From: Cunninghamia lanceolata
Taxonomy: Eukaryota > Streptophyta > Pinopsida > Cupressales > Cupressaceae
Reading direction: 5' to 3'
Assembly (NCBI GenBank): GCA_027924645.1
Contig: BSBN01000187.1
Span: 15,890,001 to 15,954,000, forward strand
DNA: 64,000 nt
Part shown: positions 35,548-46,518 of the stretch, piece after piece
How the letters are laid out: every line of letters starts with the position of its first letter
Position numbering within the stretch: position 1 is the stretch's first letter
Translations under genes and position numbers: made by a program
The notes under the pieces: model-generated
The model's database searches: none
Told to the model about the DNA's origin: nothing
What the model saw: the letters and a program-made list of their open reading frames with translations, nothing else

Positions 35548-36880
35548 TGGTGCAGGAGCACCTTGGCATATTAATGTTACCCTAAACAAATCTCTGATTT
35601 TGATTAAATTTGTAATGATTTAATATTGTATTGAGGTCCATCAAGTCATCTTTCATGTGGTAAGATCCTAGGAGGGGTCTAATGTTTAAGTCTTATGACA
35701 AGTTGTCATACAAAATGGAAAATCACTAAAAATGTATCTTTCAAAAATGTAAAAACTTGGAAGGTGAAGAGTCTTGTGGCTCTTGGTTCATTCCAAGATA
35801 GTGGAAACTAAAAATACATGAGTGTATGCCTTTAAATAGGCCTTGTAATCTTCAAAGATCTCAGAGGTGATTGAATGTGTGAATGGGAATAACAAAAATC
35901 ACTGTTTTTATGCATTTTCTTTAGAAATCTGTTGTTTCTTGGTACTGTACAGGCAAGGATGCATGCTTAGTGGATTTCAAGTATGAGTTCCCTCAACCAC
36001 CTTCCTTTTGCATTTCATTTCATGCAATTTGATATTCATTTGAGTTAGTTATTGTGAGTTTGGTGAAGACTGTCAAAACCCACTGTTAGGGTAAACAGTC
36101 ACCTTAGAATTTGTGTTTCTTCCACTTCATTGGGTGGCATCTCTCAAATCTCTAGTGTAGAAACTCCTTGTGACATGTAATTTCATATTCTAAAGGGTGC
36201 ACATCAAATGGTAAAGATTCAAGGTGTGGAAAGTAAAGTTTAGGATTGCATTTTCTGTTAACAGTCTATTAAGACAGCGTTTAGGAACAGTCAAGAGTTG
36301 TAGGACTGAGGGTTTGTTAAAGTACTGATGGAAAGACACCTTTGATGAATCAATGAGAAGTTGTAGACCTTTTGTGAAGTATTCCAAACTCATGCAAGGT
36401 GTGGGGAGTCATGGAGTGTTTTTTCCAATAAGCCTTGTGTGCATGCAAGCCTAATAGGCCTAATTAGCACTGTTGCAATCCATTTTTGGAAAATCCTTCC
36501 CAAAACAACATAGGTTGGTTTTTAGATATGTCTTAAATCTCTTTGATGGGTATCCAAAAAGCTCTTAACAGTCTAAAGAAGAGGTTTGGATCAAGAGTTA
36601 TGAGTGACTGTCCTTCAAAACAGGGCTACAAGATGTTTAACAGTCTATGGTGAGTTGATTGCTTGCATGGTGGATCAGACCTTGGTATGTGTTTTGTTCC
36701 TGTTAAATTGATTTTCCTAAGATGTGAGAAGGCTATGTGAAGTCTCATTTGGTCCTGAGAAATAGAAAAACAAAATGGTGCTATATGGAGAGCCTTGGTT
36801 ATGATAAAGAATGTGGATTTGAAACATTTTGTAATGAACTTTGCCTATATGAAGTTGAGTTAACCTATTCCTCTACATCA
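35548..36880 (+). repeat. 3' LTR of H
   Basis: 1333 bp, closely matching 33733-35076; ends CCTCTACATCA. Confidence 0.9.
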
Positions 36881-37117
36881 AATATATATTGAGAGATAAT
36901 CCTCTTTGTGTTTTTCCCCCACCTTGGGGTTTTTCACGTAAATCTAGTGTCTCTTGTGTTTGATGTTATATATGTGGTTAAGTTTCTAATTTCATGCAGT
37001 CATTGCTAAACTATAATAATTGTGGATAAGTGATGAATGTTTTAATTGCAGAAAGTGTTTAAGTTTTTGTGACAACTGATTCACCCCCCTCTTAGTTGTT
37101 CGGTGCATATGAACAAT

Positions 37118-37130
37118 TGGTATCAGAGAC
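37118..37130 (+). other. Primer binding site of G
   Basis: TGGTATCAGAGAC, matching the initiator tRNA-Met site, two bases after the LTR. Confidence 0.88.
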
Positions 37131-37173
37131 AAGTTCATGTGAAGAAAGTTTAATAGCTTTAGGAAGATCCAAA

Positions 37174-38124
37174 ATGTCTTACAAGAAGGAAGTGTCACAT
37201 TTTGATGGAACGAATTATGTTCTCTAGAAGGCTCAGATGAAAAGCCATCTTCTTTCTCTTGGTTACAAAGTTTTGAAAGCTACTGAAATAGAATACACTA
37301 TAGCTCAAAATGGCCTGATGACTGAAGATGAAATCAAAGAATATGAGATAGATATCAAGGCAAAGGATGCTCTGCTAAGCTCATTAACTGACTCAATATT
37401 GACAAAAGTGGTAGATCTTGAAACTGCAAATAAGGTATGGGAAAACTTGAAGAATCTATATGAAGGAAATGATTCTATGAAGGAAGCCAAGTTACAAAGT
37501 CTGAAAGTGAAATATGAAAGCTTGAAGATGAATAATGATGAAAACATTTCAGCTTTTATGCAAAGAGTTGATGAACTCATTACAGGGATAAAAGCCATAG
37601 GCGGAACTCTCGAAGAAAAGGAAATTATTATGAAAATTCTCAGATCTCTACCCAAGTCCTATTGTCACAAGGTAGCCATGATTGAAGAATTCATGCAAGT
37701 AAAAACCATTAACAGGGATCAGTTGCTTGTTAAGCTTACTGCTTTTGAATTAAGGGAGTTAAATGATGCTCTGCCAAAAGTTGAGACTACCTTCAAAGCC
37801 AGTACTCCTGGAAGTACTTCCAGATCATAAAAGTATAAGGTAGAATTGGATGATGAGTTAGATGAAGCTAAAGCCAACTTTGTGGACAGACTGCAAACAT
37901 GATCCGGTAAGTATAAAGGAAAACTTCCTTTCAAATATTTTTCTTGTGGTAAAGTAGGTCATTTTGCTTCCAGATGTCCTGAAAGAATTGAAAGAAATAC
38001 AAGAAGATATGAGAATAGGCCTAGGACCCAAAAGAAGTGTTATTATGTTGAAGATTTTAATGATGATGAAGGAGTATCAGATAATGGTGAACTAGATAAT
38101 GCTAGTTCCTCTGTAAATTAATAC
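37174..38124 (+). pseudogene. gag: Gag of G
   Basis: Starts MSYKKEVSHFDGTNYVLxKA at 37174; the stop stands where copia Gag has Trp, so TGG became TAG. Open from 37237 to 37830. Core motifs: VWENLKNLYEGNDSMKEAKL, SAFMQRVDELITGIKAIGG, IIMKILRSLPKSY. The zinc knuckle near 37930-37980 reads YFSCGKVGHFASRCP, with the first Cys changed to Tyr. One TGA (37901) and a TAA (37828) interrupt it. Confidence 0.88.
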
Positions 38125-38679
38125 TTGTTCATTTCTATTAAGGAAGATCTTGTGTCTACTAATTCTCCTAGTTGTGTGAAGGAAGAAAAACTAGTGGAAA
38201 GTGCTTTGAGTGCTCAGGTCATTAAGGACAAGGATAAATGGGTTATTGATAGTTGTTTCCCTTACCACATGACTAGTGACAAAAGTAAGTTTGTAAGTTT
38301 GGAAAGATATGATGGTGGACTGGTTAGGTTTGAAGATGATACAACTGGTAGGATTTGTGGAAAAGGATCTATTTCTTTTGATGGCAAGCATAATACTGAA
38401 GATGTCTTGTATGTGAAAGGATTATTTAAGCACAATCTTTTGAATGTGGGTCAGATGTGTGACAAGGGCTATGACATAAGCTTCAAGGACAATGGATGCA
38501 AGATCAGGGAAAGCTCTGGAATAGTCATTGCAACTGGTAAGAAGACCAGAGGTAATATCTATCACTTGAAAGGAACCAAGAACTATTGCTTGTTGACTCA
38601 GATTGATAAGAGTTGGTTATGGCATAGAAGGTTGTGTCACATAAATTTTGATAATATTATGAAGATAAGTACTGCATAG
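38125..38679 (+). pseudogene. pol: Protease and gag-pre-integrase region of G
   Basis: 184 open codons. The active site reads WVIDSCFPYHMTSDKSKF; the usual DSG is DSC, so catalysis is probably lost. It continues with LYVKGLFKHNLLNVGQMCDK and SWLWHRRLCHINFDNIMKIS, the conserved block that leads into integrase. Confidence 0.85.
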
Positions 38680-39654
38680 ATTGTTAGAGATTTGCCTAAG
38701 CTTGTGAAGCCTGCTAATCCGATTTGCAAGGAGTGTCAATTTGGGAAATGGACAAGAATAAGTTTCAAAAGAAAGGACCAATCAGTTGGAGGACTACTTG
38801 AGCTAGTGCATACAAATTTGTGTGGACCTACCAGAGTAAGAAGTTTGCAAGGAGATGGGTATTTCATGTTGCTCATTGATGATTATTCTAGAATGACTTG
38901 GGTCACCTTTTTGAAAGAGAAAGCTGAAGCTCTAGATAAATTCAAGGCATTTAAGGCAATGGTTGAAAATGAGATGGATTTGAAAATCATATGCTTGAGG
39001 TATGATAGAGGAGGAGAGTTCACATCAAATGAATTCAATTTCTTTTGTGAAGAACATGGAATAAAAAGATAGCTATCTGCGCCCAGAACTCCACAACAAA
39101 ATGGAGTTGTGAAAGGAAAAATAGAACAGTTCAAGAAGCTACTAGAACCATGATGAAGGAAGCTCATCTTCCAGAAGCATATTGGAGAGAGGTAATTCAC
39201 ACCGTAGTATATATCCTAAACAGAGCCCAAGTAAAAGGTAATTGTTTAAAAACTCTCTATGAATTGTGGCATGGCAGAGTTCCTATTGTGAAATATATCA
39301 AAAGAGAAGAAGATTTAGGCAAGTTTGATGCTAGATATGATGAAGGAATCTTCCTTGGTTACTCCACCAAGAGTAAGGCCTACAAGTTATATAATAAGAG
39401 GCTGAATAAGATCATTGAAAGTGCAAATGTTAAAGTTGATGAATGTAAGGAAAGGTCTTTAGAATCAAGTGGATATGAGTCAGATGATCAAGATGTTTTA
39501 GAAGTGGTATAGCATGAAGACAACACAAATGAAGAAGAACAAGCTCTAGTAAGTACTACCAAAACTCCAAGATATGTAAGAATCAATCATTCTGAAAATC
39601 AAATCATAGGAGATAAGAGCAAAGGGATCTTAACCAGAAGAAAAATTATAGAAT
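38680..39654 (+). pseudogene. pol: Integrase of G, catalytic residues lost
   Basis: CKECQFGKWTRISFKRK gives the zinc-binding part. The core reads LVHTNLCGP where HTDLCGP is expected, so the first catalytic Asp is Asn. CLRYDRGGEF keeps the second. PQQNGVVKGKIEQF replaces the usual Glu (VERK) with Gly-Lys. Frame changes at about 39110. The C-terminal part (EGIFLGYSTKSKAYKLYNKR) is open at 39150-39512. Confidence 0.85.
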
Positions 39655-40728
39655 AAGTAATTTTTTGTCTGATTTCTAAGATTGAACCTAAAACTATGGA
39701 TGAGGCTTGCAAAGATGAGAATTGGATAAAGGCTATGGAAGAGGAATTGATGCAGATAGAGAAGAATCAGACTTGGGATCTTGTTCCCAGACTAGCAGAC
39801 AAGAATGTAATTGGTACAAAGTAGGTCTTCAAAAACAAAATGAATGAGAATGGTGAAGTAGTAAGAAACAAAGCAAGGTTGGTGTGCAAAGGATACGCTC
39901 AAGTTGAAGGAATAGACTTTGAAGAAACTTTTGCTCTAGTAGCAAGGTTTGAAGCAATAAGGATGTTTATGGCTTTTGCAGCATATAAAGATTTCAAGGT
40001 TTATCAAATGGATGTGAAGTCTGCCTTCTTAAATGGAGAGTTGGAAGAGGAAGTCTATATTAAACAACCGCAAGGATTTCAGTCATCAGAACAAGGGGAC
40101 ATAGTATGTAGATTGAAGACAGATTTGTATACAATAAAACAAGCTCCTAGGGCATGGTATGCATGGTTGGATAGGTACCTGATACAAATAGGGTTTAGTA
40201 AAGGTACTATAGATAGTAATCTCTACTTCAAGATCAATGATGAACAAACCCTAATTGTTGCAGTTTTTGTTGATGATATTATTTCTTGAGCCAATGAAGG
40301 TATGTGCTCAATTTTATTGGAGAAATTCAAAGTGAATTTGAAATGTCTATGTTTGGAGAGATGAACTTCTTTTTAGGTTTGCAAATAAGTCAATCAGATA
40401 AGGTATCTTCATTTCTCAGTCTAAGTATGTGAAAGAGTTGTTAAAGAAGTTTGGGATGGAAGACTCTAAACTAGTATACACACCTATGATAACTGGTTGT
40501 AAATTGAGCAAAGATGATATCTCTCCCATGGAAGATCAGAAAAAGTATAGATCTATGATTGGAGGATTACTTTATCTTACTCAAACCAGACCTGACATAA
40601 TGCATGCAGTGTGTCTTGTGGCAATATTTCAGGCAAAACCCAAGGAATCACATGTGATGGTAGTCAAAAGAATTCTGAGATATTTAAAAGGCACAATAGA
40701 TTATGGTTTGTGGTAACCTAAGGACTGT
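39655..40728 (+). pseudogene. pol: Reverse transcriptase of G
   Basis: Motifs: NEDWIKAMEEELMQIEKNQTW-like start, [58 protein letters not shown] and AVFVDDIIS; the YVDD box is FVDD. TAG stops at about 39654 and 39822 and a frame change at 40290-40430. The C-terminal segment 40429-40716 contains YRSMIGGLLYLTQTRPDIMH. Confidence 0.88.
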
Positions 40729-41217
40729 GACTTTACTCTCAGTGCATATACTGATGCAGATTGGGCCAAAGATGTGGATGACAGAAAAAATACAAGTGAA
40801 GGTGCATTCTTCTTGGGAAAATGATTAGTATCTTGACTAAACAAGAAACATGATTCAATATCACTGTCTACTACAAAGGTAGAATACATTGCAATAACAT
40901 GCAGTTGCACTCAAGTGTTATGGATGAAGAAGACTTTGAAGGACATCAAATTTGTGTATGAAAAACCTATTTCAATCTTTTGTGACAACACAAGTGCCAT
41001 AAACATGTCAAAGAAACTAGTGATGCATTCAAGGGCTAAGCACATATCCATTAGGTATCATTTTCTGAGAGAAAAAATGACAAAGAATGAAGTCAAGTTG
41101 GAGTATGTTTCTACCAAGGATCAGATTGCAGACACTTTTACCAAGCCTTTGCCTAAGGATACTTTTGAGTATCTAAGAGAAAAGTTAGGGGTCATCACCC
41201 CTCCTGCTCTAAACTAA
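40729..41217 (+). pseudogene. pol: RNase H of G
   Basis: AYTDADWAKDVDDRKNTSEG with the first Asp, SLSTTKVEYIAITCSCTQVL where the TEAEY block is TKVEY (Glu to Lys), IFCDNTSAINMSKKLVMHSR, KHISIRYHFLREKM and ADTFTKPLPKDTFEYLREKL, ending at 41217. Open from 40915; stops upstream at 40822 and 40836. Confidence 0.86.
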
Positions 41218-41542
41218 GATGCACAATAATATATCAGTCTGGAGGTGTTCAGAGGTCCAGATTGTTGCTTTTTAGGGCTACTTCTGAGGGGGAGTAGTTA
41301 GAGAGTTTAGAAGAGAGATTAGATCAGAGCAGAAGAGTGCAAGTATGTTCCCTTTGCCATTGATGTCAAAGGGGGAGAGAAGTCATGTGAAAAACTTAGA
41401 GTGCAGATGTGTAAAAGAAAGGGGGAGAATTTTGGAGAAAGAAAGAAGTGCAGGTGTGTAAAGAGAAAGGGGGAGAATCTTGTGTTGATGGTTGTTGCAT
41501 TTTTTCACATCATATGTTGCCATCAATGACAAAGGGGGAAAT
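41218..41542 (+). other. 3' untranslated region of G with five purine tracts
   Basis: Non-coding. Purine-rich tracts lie near 41286 (GAGGGGGAGTAG), 41369 (AAAGGGGGAGAGAAG), 41419 (AAAGGGGGAGAA), 41467 (AAAGGGGGAGAA) and 41531 (AAAGGGGGAAA). The last touches the 3' LTR and is the likely primer for plus-strand synthesis. Confidence 0.75.
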
Positions 41543-41602
41543 TGTTGCAAGTATGTGCCTAATCGGTGTTGTCATTGATGTCAACATATCCTTGTTGTCA
41601 TT
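41543..41602 (+). repeat. Start of the 3' LTR of G, cut by D
   Basis: Sixty bases matching 32398-32457, then D begins. The rest lies outside the window to the right of D. Confidence 0.88.
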
Positions 41603-42476
41603 TGATGCAGGAGCATCCAGTGGTGTAAGGGCAATCTTGCATCACCCAAAAAGAAGTTAATTCAAAATCATTGTAGTTTTTTTCATTTCTTTCCATAATT
41701 AGTGTTTTTGGTTCCATAATATCCAGAATAATGATGTAGAACTTTCAGTTTTTCCAAAACTGCTAAAAATAGTAACTTGCCTATTTTGGAAAGTGTGCCT
41801 GCTATTTTAGGAAAGTTTGCATTTGGGAACGGATTGAAGAGAAAACTTACAGAAAATTACATAATGAAAATATAAGACCTTTGGCAAAGGAATTAGGTAA
41901 AGATCATTTGTGAGTTGAAAGATATTAAAGTTTTTGTTTTCCAAAAAGCCCCTGAAAATTTTTGAAATAAGCAATGAGGCACTAAAACATCCTGTAACAT
42001 CCCAAAAAGTGGATAGAAATCTATTTACCAATTTTTGGCATGATAGTTCACATCACAATCTTTTTGGTGCTTAAAACGGTTCGTCAATTGGACACCCGGA
42101 TCAAAAGTTATGCTTCCCGGAAGTTGACCCACTTTTGGAGGGAGTTGCAAATTTTGAAATTTAGCTAGAGGCCACCAAAAAGTGCTATTTATGACTATTT
42201 TGGGAACCTTGGGTGGTAGCAGAGTTAAGGGGGAAAGTGTAGAGACAAGAATAGGTGGTAAAACATAAACCCTAGCTGATTTAGGGTTTACAGAATGCAG
42301 AGGATTCCAGAGCCTAGTGATGGTAGTTGTAGTGTGTTGCAGCCTGTGGAGGATTGATTCCTCATATTGTAATTGAACTTCTATAATGTAATGAGTTGCC
42401 CAAATTAATAAAGAAATATTCTATTTTATGTGTTCTATTTATGTTGTTGTGTGTTTATGATTTACCCCCTTCATCA
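41603..42476 (+). repeat. 5' LTR of D
   Basis: 874 bp, TGATGCAGGAGCATCC to CCCCCTTCATCA. Same family as the LTRs of C, with a short duplication (TGCCTATTTTGGAAAG, TGCCTGCTATTTTAGGAAAG) near 41778-41815. Confidence 0.9.
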
Positions 42477-42478
42477 AG

Positions 42479-42490
42479 TGGAATCAGAGC
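42479..42490 (+). other. Primer binding site of D
   Basis: TGGAATCAGAGC, one change from the initiator tRNA-Met site. Confidence 0.8.
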
Positions 42491-42613
42491 AAGGGTTCCT
42501 GAGTGTGTAGACGGATCGCCGACCATGAGGTAGTTTATACCAGGACCTGAGGTTGTGGGTTTTCTACCGAGATCAAGATGCCTCCATGAAGAAATCGTAT
42601 TGGGAGGAATGCT

Positions 42614-43627
42614 TTGATGGAAGATGGTTTTAGAGCCCTGCAAAGGCAAATCGATGCATTACAAGAGGAGCTGCAAAGAGGGTTTGATCTGAGAACAAGA
42701 GAAAAAAGCAAGGATGAAGCTGAAGAAGAGCTATCTAAGGAAGAACAAGAAGTTGAAGGAGATCCTGTAGAAGTTAGGTTGTTAAGAGCCATTTCTAAGA
42801 TTGGAAAGAGGCCCAGGATCAAAGTTTCTACATATTTTGGAGATTTGAATCCAGAACAGCTTATTGATTGGATTAATTACATGGAGGAGTATTTTGAGTA
42901 TGAAGATGTGGAGGACCCAAATCAGGTCAAGTTTGTAAAAATAAAGTTGAAGGGCCATGCCAGTATTTGGTGGAAGGAGGTCCAATTAGAGAGGAATAGA
43001 AAAGGAAAAGGAAAGATTACCAGATGGGATCAGATGGTGGAGGAACTGAAGAAGTAGTTCATTCCTATGGACTATGAGATGGAGTTGCTGAAGAAGCTGC
43101 AAGGACTGAAGCAAGGTAACAAGTCTATTAAGGAGTATACAGAAGAGTTTTATAAAATTACTATCAGAATAGGCCATGTAGAGTCCAACAACGAGAAGAT
43201 AGCTCATTACATTAATGGGTTGAGGCCGAGTATTCAAGAGGAATTAAGCTTGGTCAGAATGACCACCATAGAAGATGCATACCAGTTTTCCCTAAAGGTG
43301 GAAGAGAAGCTGAATAAAAGATTTGATAGCAAGAAAAGGGGAAGAGGTCAAGGTGGAAGGACTGGTGGAAGACCCTATGGGGGCCGAAATGAAGATTCAA
43401 AGAAAAGTGAAGAAGCTGGCACTAGTCAAAATCAGAGAGGAGATAATGCCTACCACCCTCATGACCAGGACAATGGTGAGCAAAGAGGAAGAGGAAGACC
43501 TAGGCAAGGACCCAGAAGAGAAGGTTTCAGAGGAACCTATTTCCAATGTGGAGAAGGAGGGCATCGAGCATACGAGTGTCTGCAACATCAAGGAAGGACA
43601 AATAGAAGACCTGAAGGTAATGTATGA
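42614..43627 (+). pseudogene. gag: Gag of D, one internal stop
   Basis: One frame from the ATG at 42614 to 43627 broken only by TAG at 43055-43057, where C has CAG. Acidic N-terminus (EEELSKEEQEVEGD), Gag core (IDWINYMEEYFEYEDVEDPN, HASIWWKEVQLERNRKGKGK, YTEEFYKITIR), Arg/Gly-rich stretch, and knuckle YFQCGEGGHRAYEC with the first Cys changed to Tyr. An upstream ATG near 42586 is also possible. Confidence 0.88.
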
Positions 43628-43689
43628 GTTGCACATGTAGATGAAGATACGCAGTCTAAGCATTCTAAAGATGCTGAAAGAGGAGAAAC

Positions 43690-44279
43690 CCTAGTTGTTA
43701 GAAGAACTTTATTGAATGAGGAGAAAGAACCAAACCAAAGGAAGAGTTTATTCCGCACAAGGTGCAAATGTGAAGGTAAGTATTGTGATATTATTATTGA
43801 TAGTGGGAGCACTACAATCTTGTTTCAAAGGAGATGGTTGACAAGTTGAAGCTGGCGAGAAGAAAGCATCCACATCCATATCAGATTGCATGGTTACAGA
43901 AGGACCACAGAGCTTTGGTCAATGAGCAGTGTTTAGTGAAGTTCAAGATTGGGGACTATCATGATGAGGTGTTGTGTGATATCATACCGATGGATGCATG
44001 TCATATGCTATTGGGGAGGCCATGGCATTATGATAGGAGTGTTGTCCATGATGGCTGTGTAAACACATATTCCCTAACAAAGGATGGAGTTTGTCATAAG
44101 TTGAAGCCCTTGAAGGAGGTGGAAGAAAAGGTATGTGGTACTACCAGAATTTTCTTAGTAGATGGTAGAAAATTTTTGGAGGGAATGAAGCATGAGCGTC
44201 ATTGCTTTGCATTGATTCCTAAGATTAGTCAAGAGAAATGTGAAGATGTACCAGCAGAAGTTTCTAATATGTTGAAATA
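43690..44279 (+). pseudogene. pol: Protease of D
   Basis: YCDIIIDSGSTTILF near 43787 keeps DSG, but one base is missing just after it relative to C (CACTACAATC against TACTAACAATC), so the frame breaks. From 43834 the frame is open to 44280 and includes DIIPMDACHMLLGRPWHYD. Confidence 0.85.
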
Positions 44280-44699
44280 ATTTTAGGACATTATCTCTGA
44301 TAATGTACCAGAAGGTTTACCACCAGTGAGGAAGATAAGTCATCAAATGGATTTGACACCAAGAGCTAGTTTGCCAAATAAGGCAACCCATAGAATGACT
44401 CCAGCCCAGAGTGAAGAGTTGAACAGACAAGTTTAGGAGTTGTTGAGGAAGGAATTAAGAAGAGAGAGCCTAAGTCCACGTGTGGTACCTGTAGTACTAG
44501 AACCAAAGAAAGATGGAGAGTGGAGAATGTGTATAGACTCTCAAGCCATCAATAAGATCACAATTAAGTACATATTTCCATTGCCCAAAATGGATGACAT
44601 AATGGATTGTTTGAGTGGAGCCAAGTACTTCACGAAGATTGACCTGAAGAGTGGGTATCACCAAATCCATATCAGAGAGGGAGATGAGTGGAAGATAGC
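44280..44699 (+). pseudogene. pol: Reverse transcriptase of D, part 1
   Basis: Runs up to the insertion point of E. Reads VVPVVLEPKKDGEWRMCIDS, QAINKITIKYIFPLPKMDDI, GAKYFTKIDLKSGYHQIHIR. Ends in the ATAGC that forms the target duplication. Stops TAA/TAG at 44278, 44284 and 44434. Confidence 0.88.
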
Positions 44700-45198
44700 T
44701 GACGAGGGTCATTGTAGTCCTCATCATTTAATTTTAATAAATATTAATCCAAGGCAGTGTCCATGGCTGTATGCAAAAGGGAGAAGGAATAACTTGCATG
44801 GCAGTCTTTTCTACAAAAAGGGATTTGACAACAATTGCATGAAACAAACTGGGTTTAAAATTGCTAGAAAAGATAATTTAATCTAAGGAAAGCAATAACT
44901 TGAGCAACTGATCTAATTCTGGAATAAAGGAACATCTAAAGGAATTTTGAATAAACAAATTGCATAACAGCAAAGCAACTAAACAAACTAAGAAATGTAG
45001 TCTCTGCCCTTCAGTTGGAGTGGGCCCTTGCTCCTTCCTCTGGAGAGACTAATCAATTCCAACAATCAACAAATGGGTAGAACAACTTTCTTTATTCAAA
45101 AATCTTCAAGATCCAAATTACATGTTGCTGTAAAAAAACATAGTTCTTCTTTTTTTCAAAACAATTCTTTTACAACTTCCTTTTTTTTTAATTCTACG

Positions 45199-45224
45199 CC
45201 ATAGTTCTTTATATATAACTATGG
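45199..45224 (-). promoter_or_regulatory. TATA box inside a short inverted repeat, LTR of E
   Basis: TATATAAAG on the minus strand, flanked by CCATAGTT and AACTATGG, which are exact complements. The second LTR repeats this at about 48360-48385. Confidence 0.5.
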
Positions 45225-45932
45225 TTATTAAATTCTAATTGAGAGTCTCTCTAGAGTAGAGAATTTATTCATGTAGCTAACTAAACTTATTTATCTAGTT
45301 AACTAAACTTATTCATTTAGTTAATTGATTATACAATTGCTAATTACAAGGCAAAACATGCAGTCTTTTAGAAAGACATGCAATGACACTAAGTGTGTAT
45401 TCTTTACATGGAATAATTACTCATAATTAGATCTATTAATTTAAGAGTAATTATAGTCAATCTATCCTTCAGAAAATCTTGGAGTGTGTGTTGGTAGATT
45501 GGAAGAATTTGCAGCAACTTCATAAAGTATTTCTGTAACATCTTCAGAGCTTGTGGAATAGTCAACTTCTGTTATAAAATACTCATTTAATTTATGAGAT
45601 CTCCTCAAATAATTTTTGGGTTTTGTTCCCCTAACATTCATCTTTCTAAATCATTTTGAATTTTTAAATTTTGTTATGAAACAAGAGAGATATCATAGTT
45701 TTACTGAAACTAGTTTTCTTGGCTTTTATGTTCTGCGTCTTCGCGTTCTGTAACAGTTAACTTATATCATTAACCATTTATTCATTTTAATGAATCTCTT
45801 AAAAACACCTTCATAGATTTGTTCCTCTCTCTTTAATCTTTTTGGATCATTTTAAAATTTTGATTTTTGTTAAGAAATGAGTGAGCTATTGTAGTTTTAC
45901 TGAAACTGCATTTTTGACTTCTACATCTCGAA

Positions 45933-46256
45933 CGCTCTATGCATCTCTGGCACTCTGTACATCTCTGGAGCTCTGTCCACTTCTGGTGCTCTATCCATCC
46001 CCAGCTCTCTATGCATCTTCAGAGCTCTATCCATCTCTGGAGCTCTGTCCATCTCCGGTACTCTGTGCATCTCCGGAGCTCTATCCATCTCCGGAGCTCT
46101 GTCCATCTCTGGTGCTCTGTGCATCTTCAAAGCTCTGTGTATCTCTGGAGCTCTATCCATCTCTGGTGCTCTGTGCATCTCTAGAGCTCTGTCCATCTCT
46201 GGTGCTCTATGCATCTTCAAAGCTCTGTCCATCTTCAGAGCTCTGTAATTCTGAAA
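45933..46256. repeat. 18-bp minisatellite in the 3' LTR of E
   Basis: Seventeen full units and one partial of the pattern AGCTCTGTCCATCTCTGG with small changes. Because 18 is a multiple of three, all frames look open and give hexapeptide repeats; these are not genes. Confidence 0.92.
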
Positions 46257-46504
46257 CTTTGCAACTTAACATAAAATAGACTTTCTCTTCACTTTATTGA
46301 TAAAATAAATGCTGATCTCAAAGTGAACATGTAATATCAAGATAAAATCATGCATGGCATTGATCGTTGTATTTAGACAAGTTTATTTGATATTTAGCTA
46401 CAAATCTTCAAACCCATACACAAGTGCACTTCAAAAACTGATTTAATGAAGAGAAAATATATGCTTTTATTTGACTAAAGATGAGACACTTTACGGTCTC
46501 ATCA

Positions 46505-46518
46505 TCTCCCCCACACTT
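46505..46518 (-). other. Polypurine tract of E
   Basis: The minus strand reads AAGTGTGGGGGAGA against the LTR. Confidence 0.8.

Larger units (their letters stand above)
33733..36880 (+). mobile_element. Element H: long LTRs, 471-bp interior
   Basis: 3148 bp inserted in the 5' LTR of G with the duplication AATAT at 33728-33732 and 36881-36885. LTRs of 1344 and 1333 bp enclose only 471 bp. A primer site (TGGTATCAGATC, 35080-35091) fixes the orientation. No Gag or Pol. The LTR start TGGTGCAGGAGCACC resembles TGATGCAGGAGCATCC of C and D, and the primer is the same. Non-autonomous. Confidence 0.9.
32398..37115 (+). repeat. 5' LTR of G, split by H
   Basis: Pieces 32398-33732 and 36886-37115. Starts TGTTGCAAGTATGTGCC, identical in form to 41543-41559, and ends at GAACA before the primer site. 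Confidence 0.85.
32398..41602 (+). mobile_element. Copia element G, interrupted by H, cut by D
   Basis: Plus-strand Ty1/copia element inserted in the leader of B. The 5' LTR spans 32398-37115 including H; without H it is about 1565 bp. Primer site 37118-37130, gag, protease, integrase, reverse transcriptase and RNase H follow to 41217. The 3' LTR starts at 41543 and is broken after 60 bases by D. Its last end is outside the window, so its duplication (AAAAT before 32398) is unverified. The sequence differs clearly from K and Y; lineage not assigned. Confidence 0.9.
44700..46504 (-). repeat. 3' LTR of E
   Basis: 1805 bp; plus-strand ends TGACGAGGG and GGTCTCATCA. Contains a TATA box on the minus strand (45208-45215) and an 18-bp minisatellite (45933-46256). 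Confidence 0.92.

Noticed and set aside
41598..41602. TCATT as the confirmed target duplication of D, and likewise AAAAT for G and TGACT for B
   Set aside because: The opposite ends are outside the window, so none of these can be verified here.
45921..46232. Open frames encoding MDRAPE/MHRALE hexapeptide repeats, also at 49058-49285
   Set aside because: They are forced by the 18-bp minisatellite, which leaves several frames open on both strands. No start context or conservation supports a protein.
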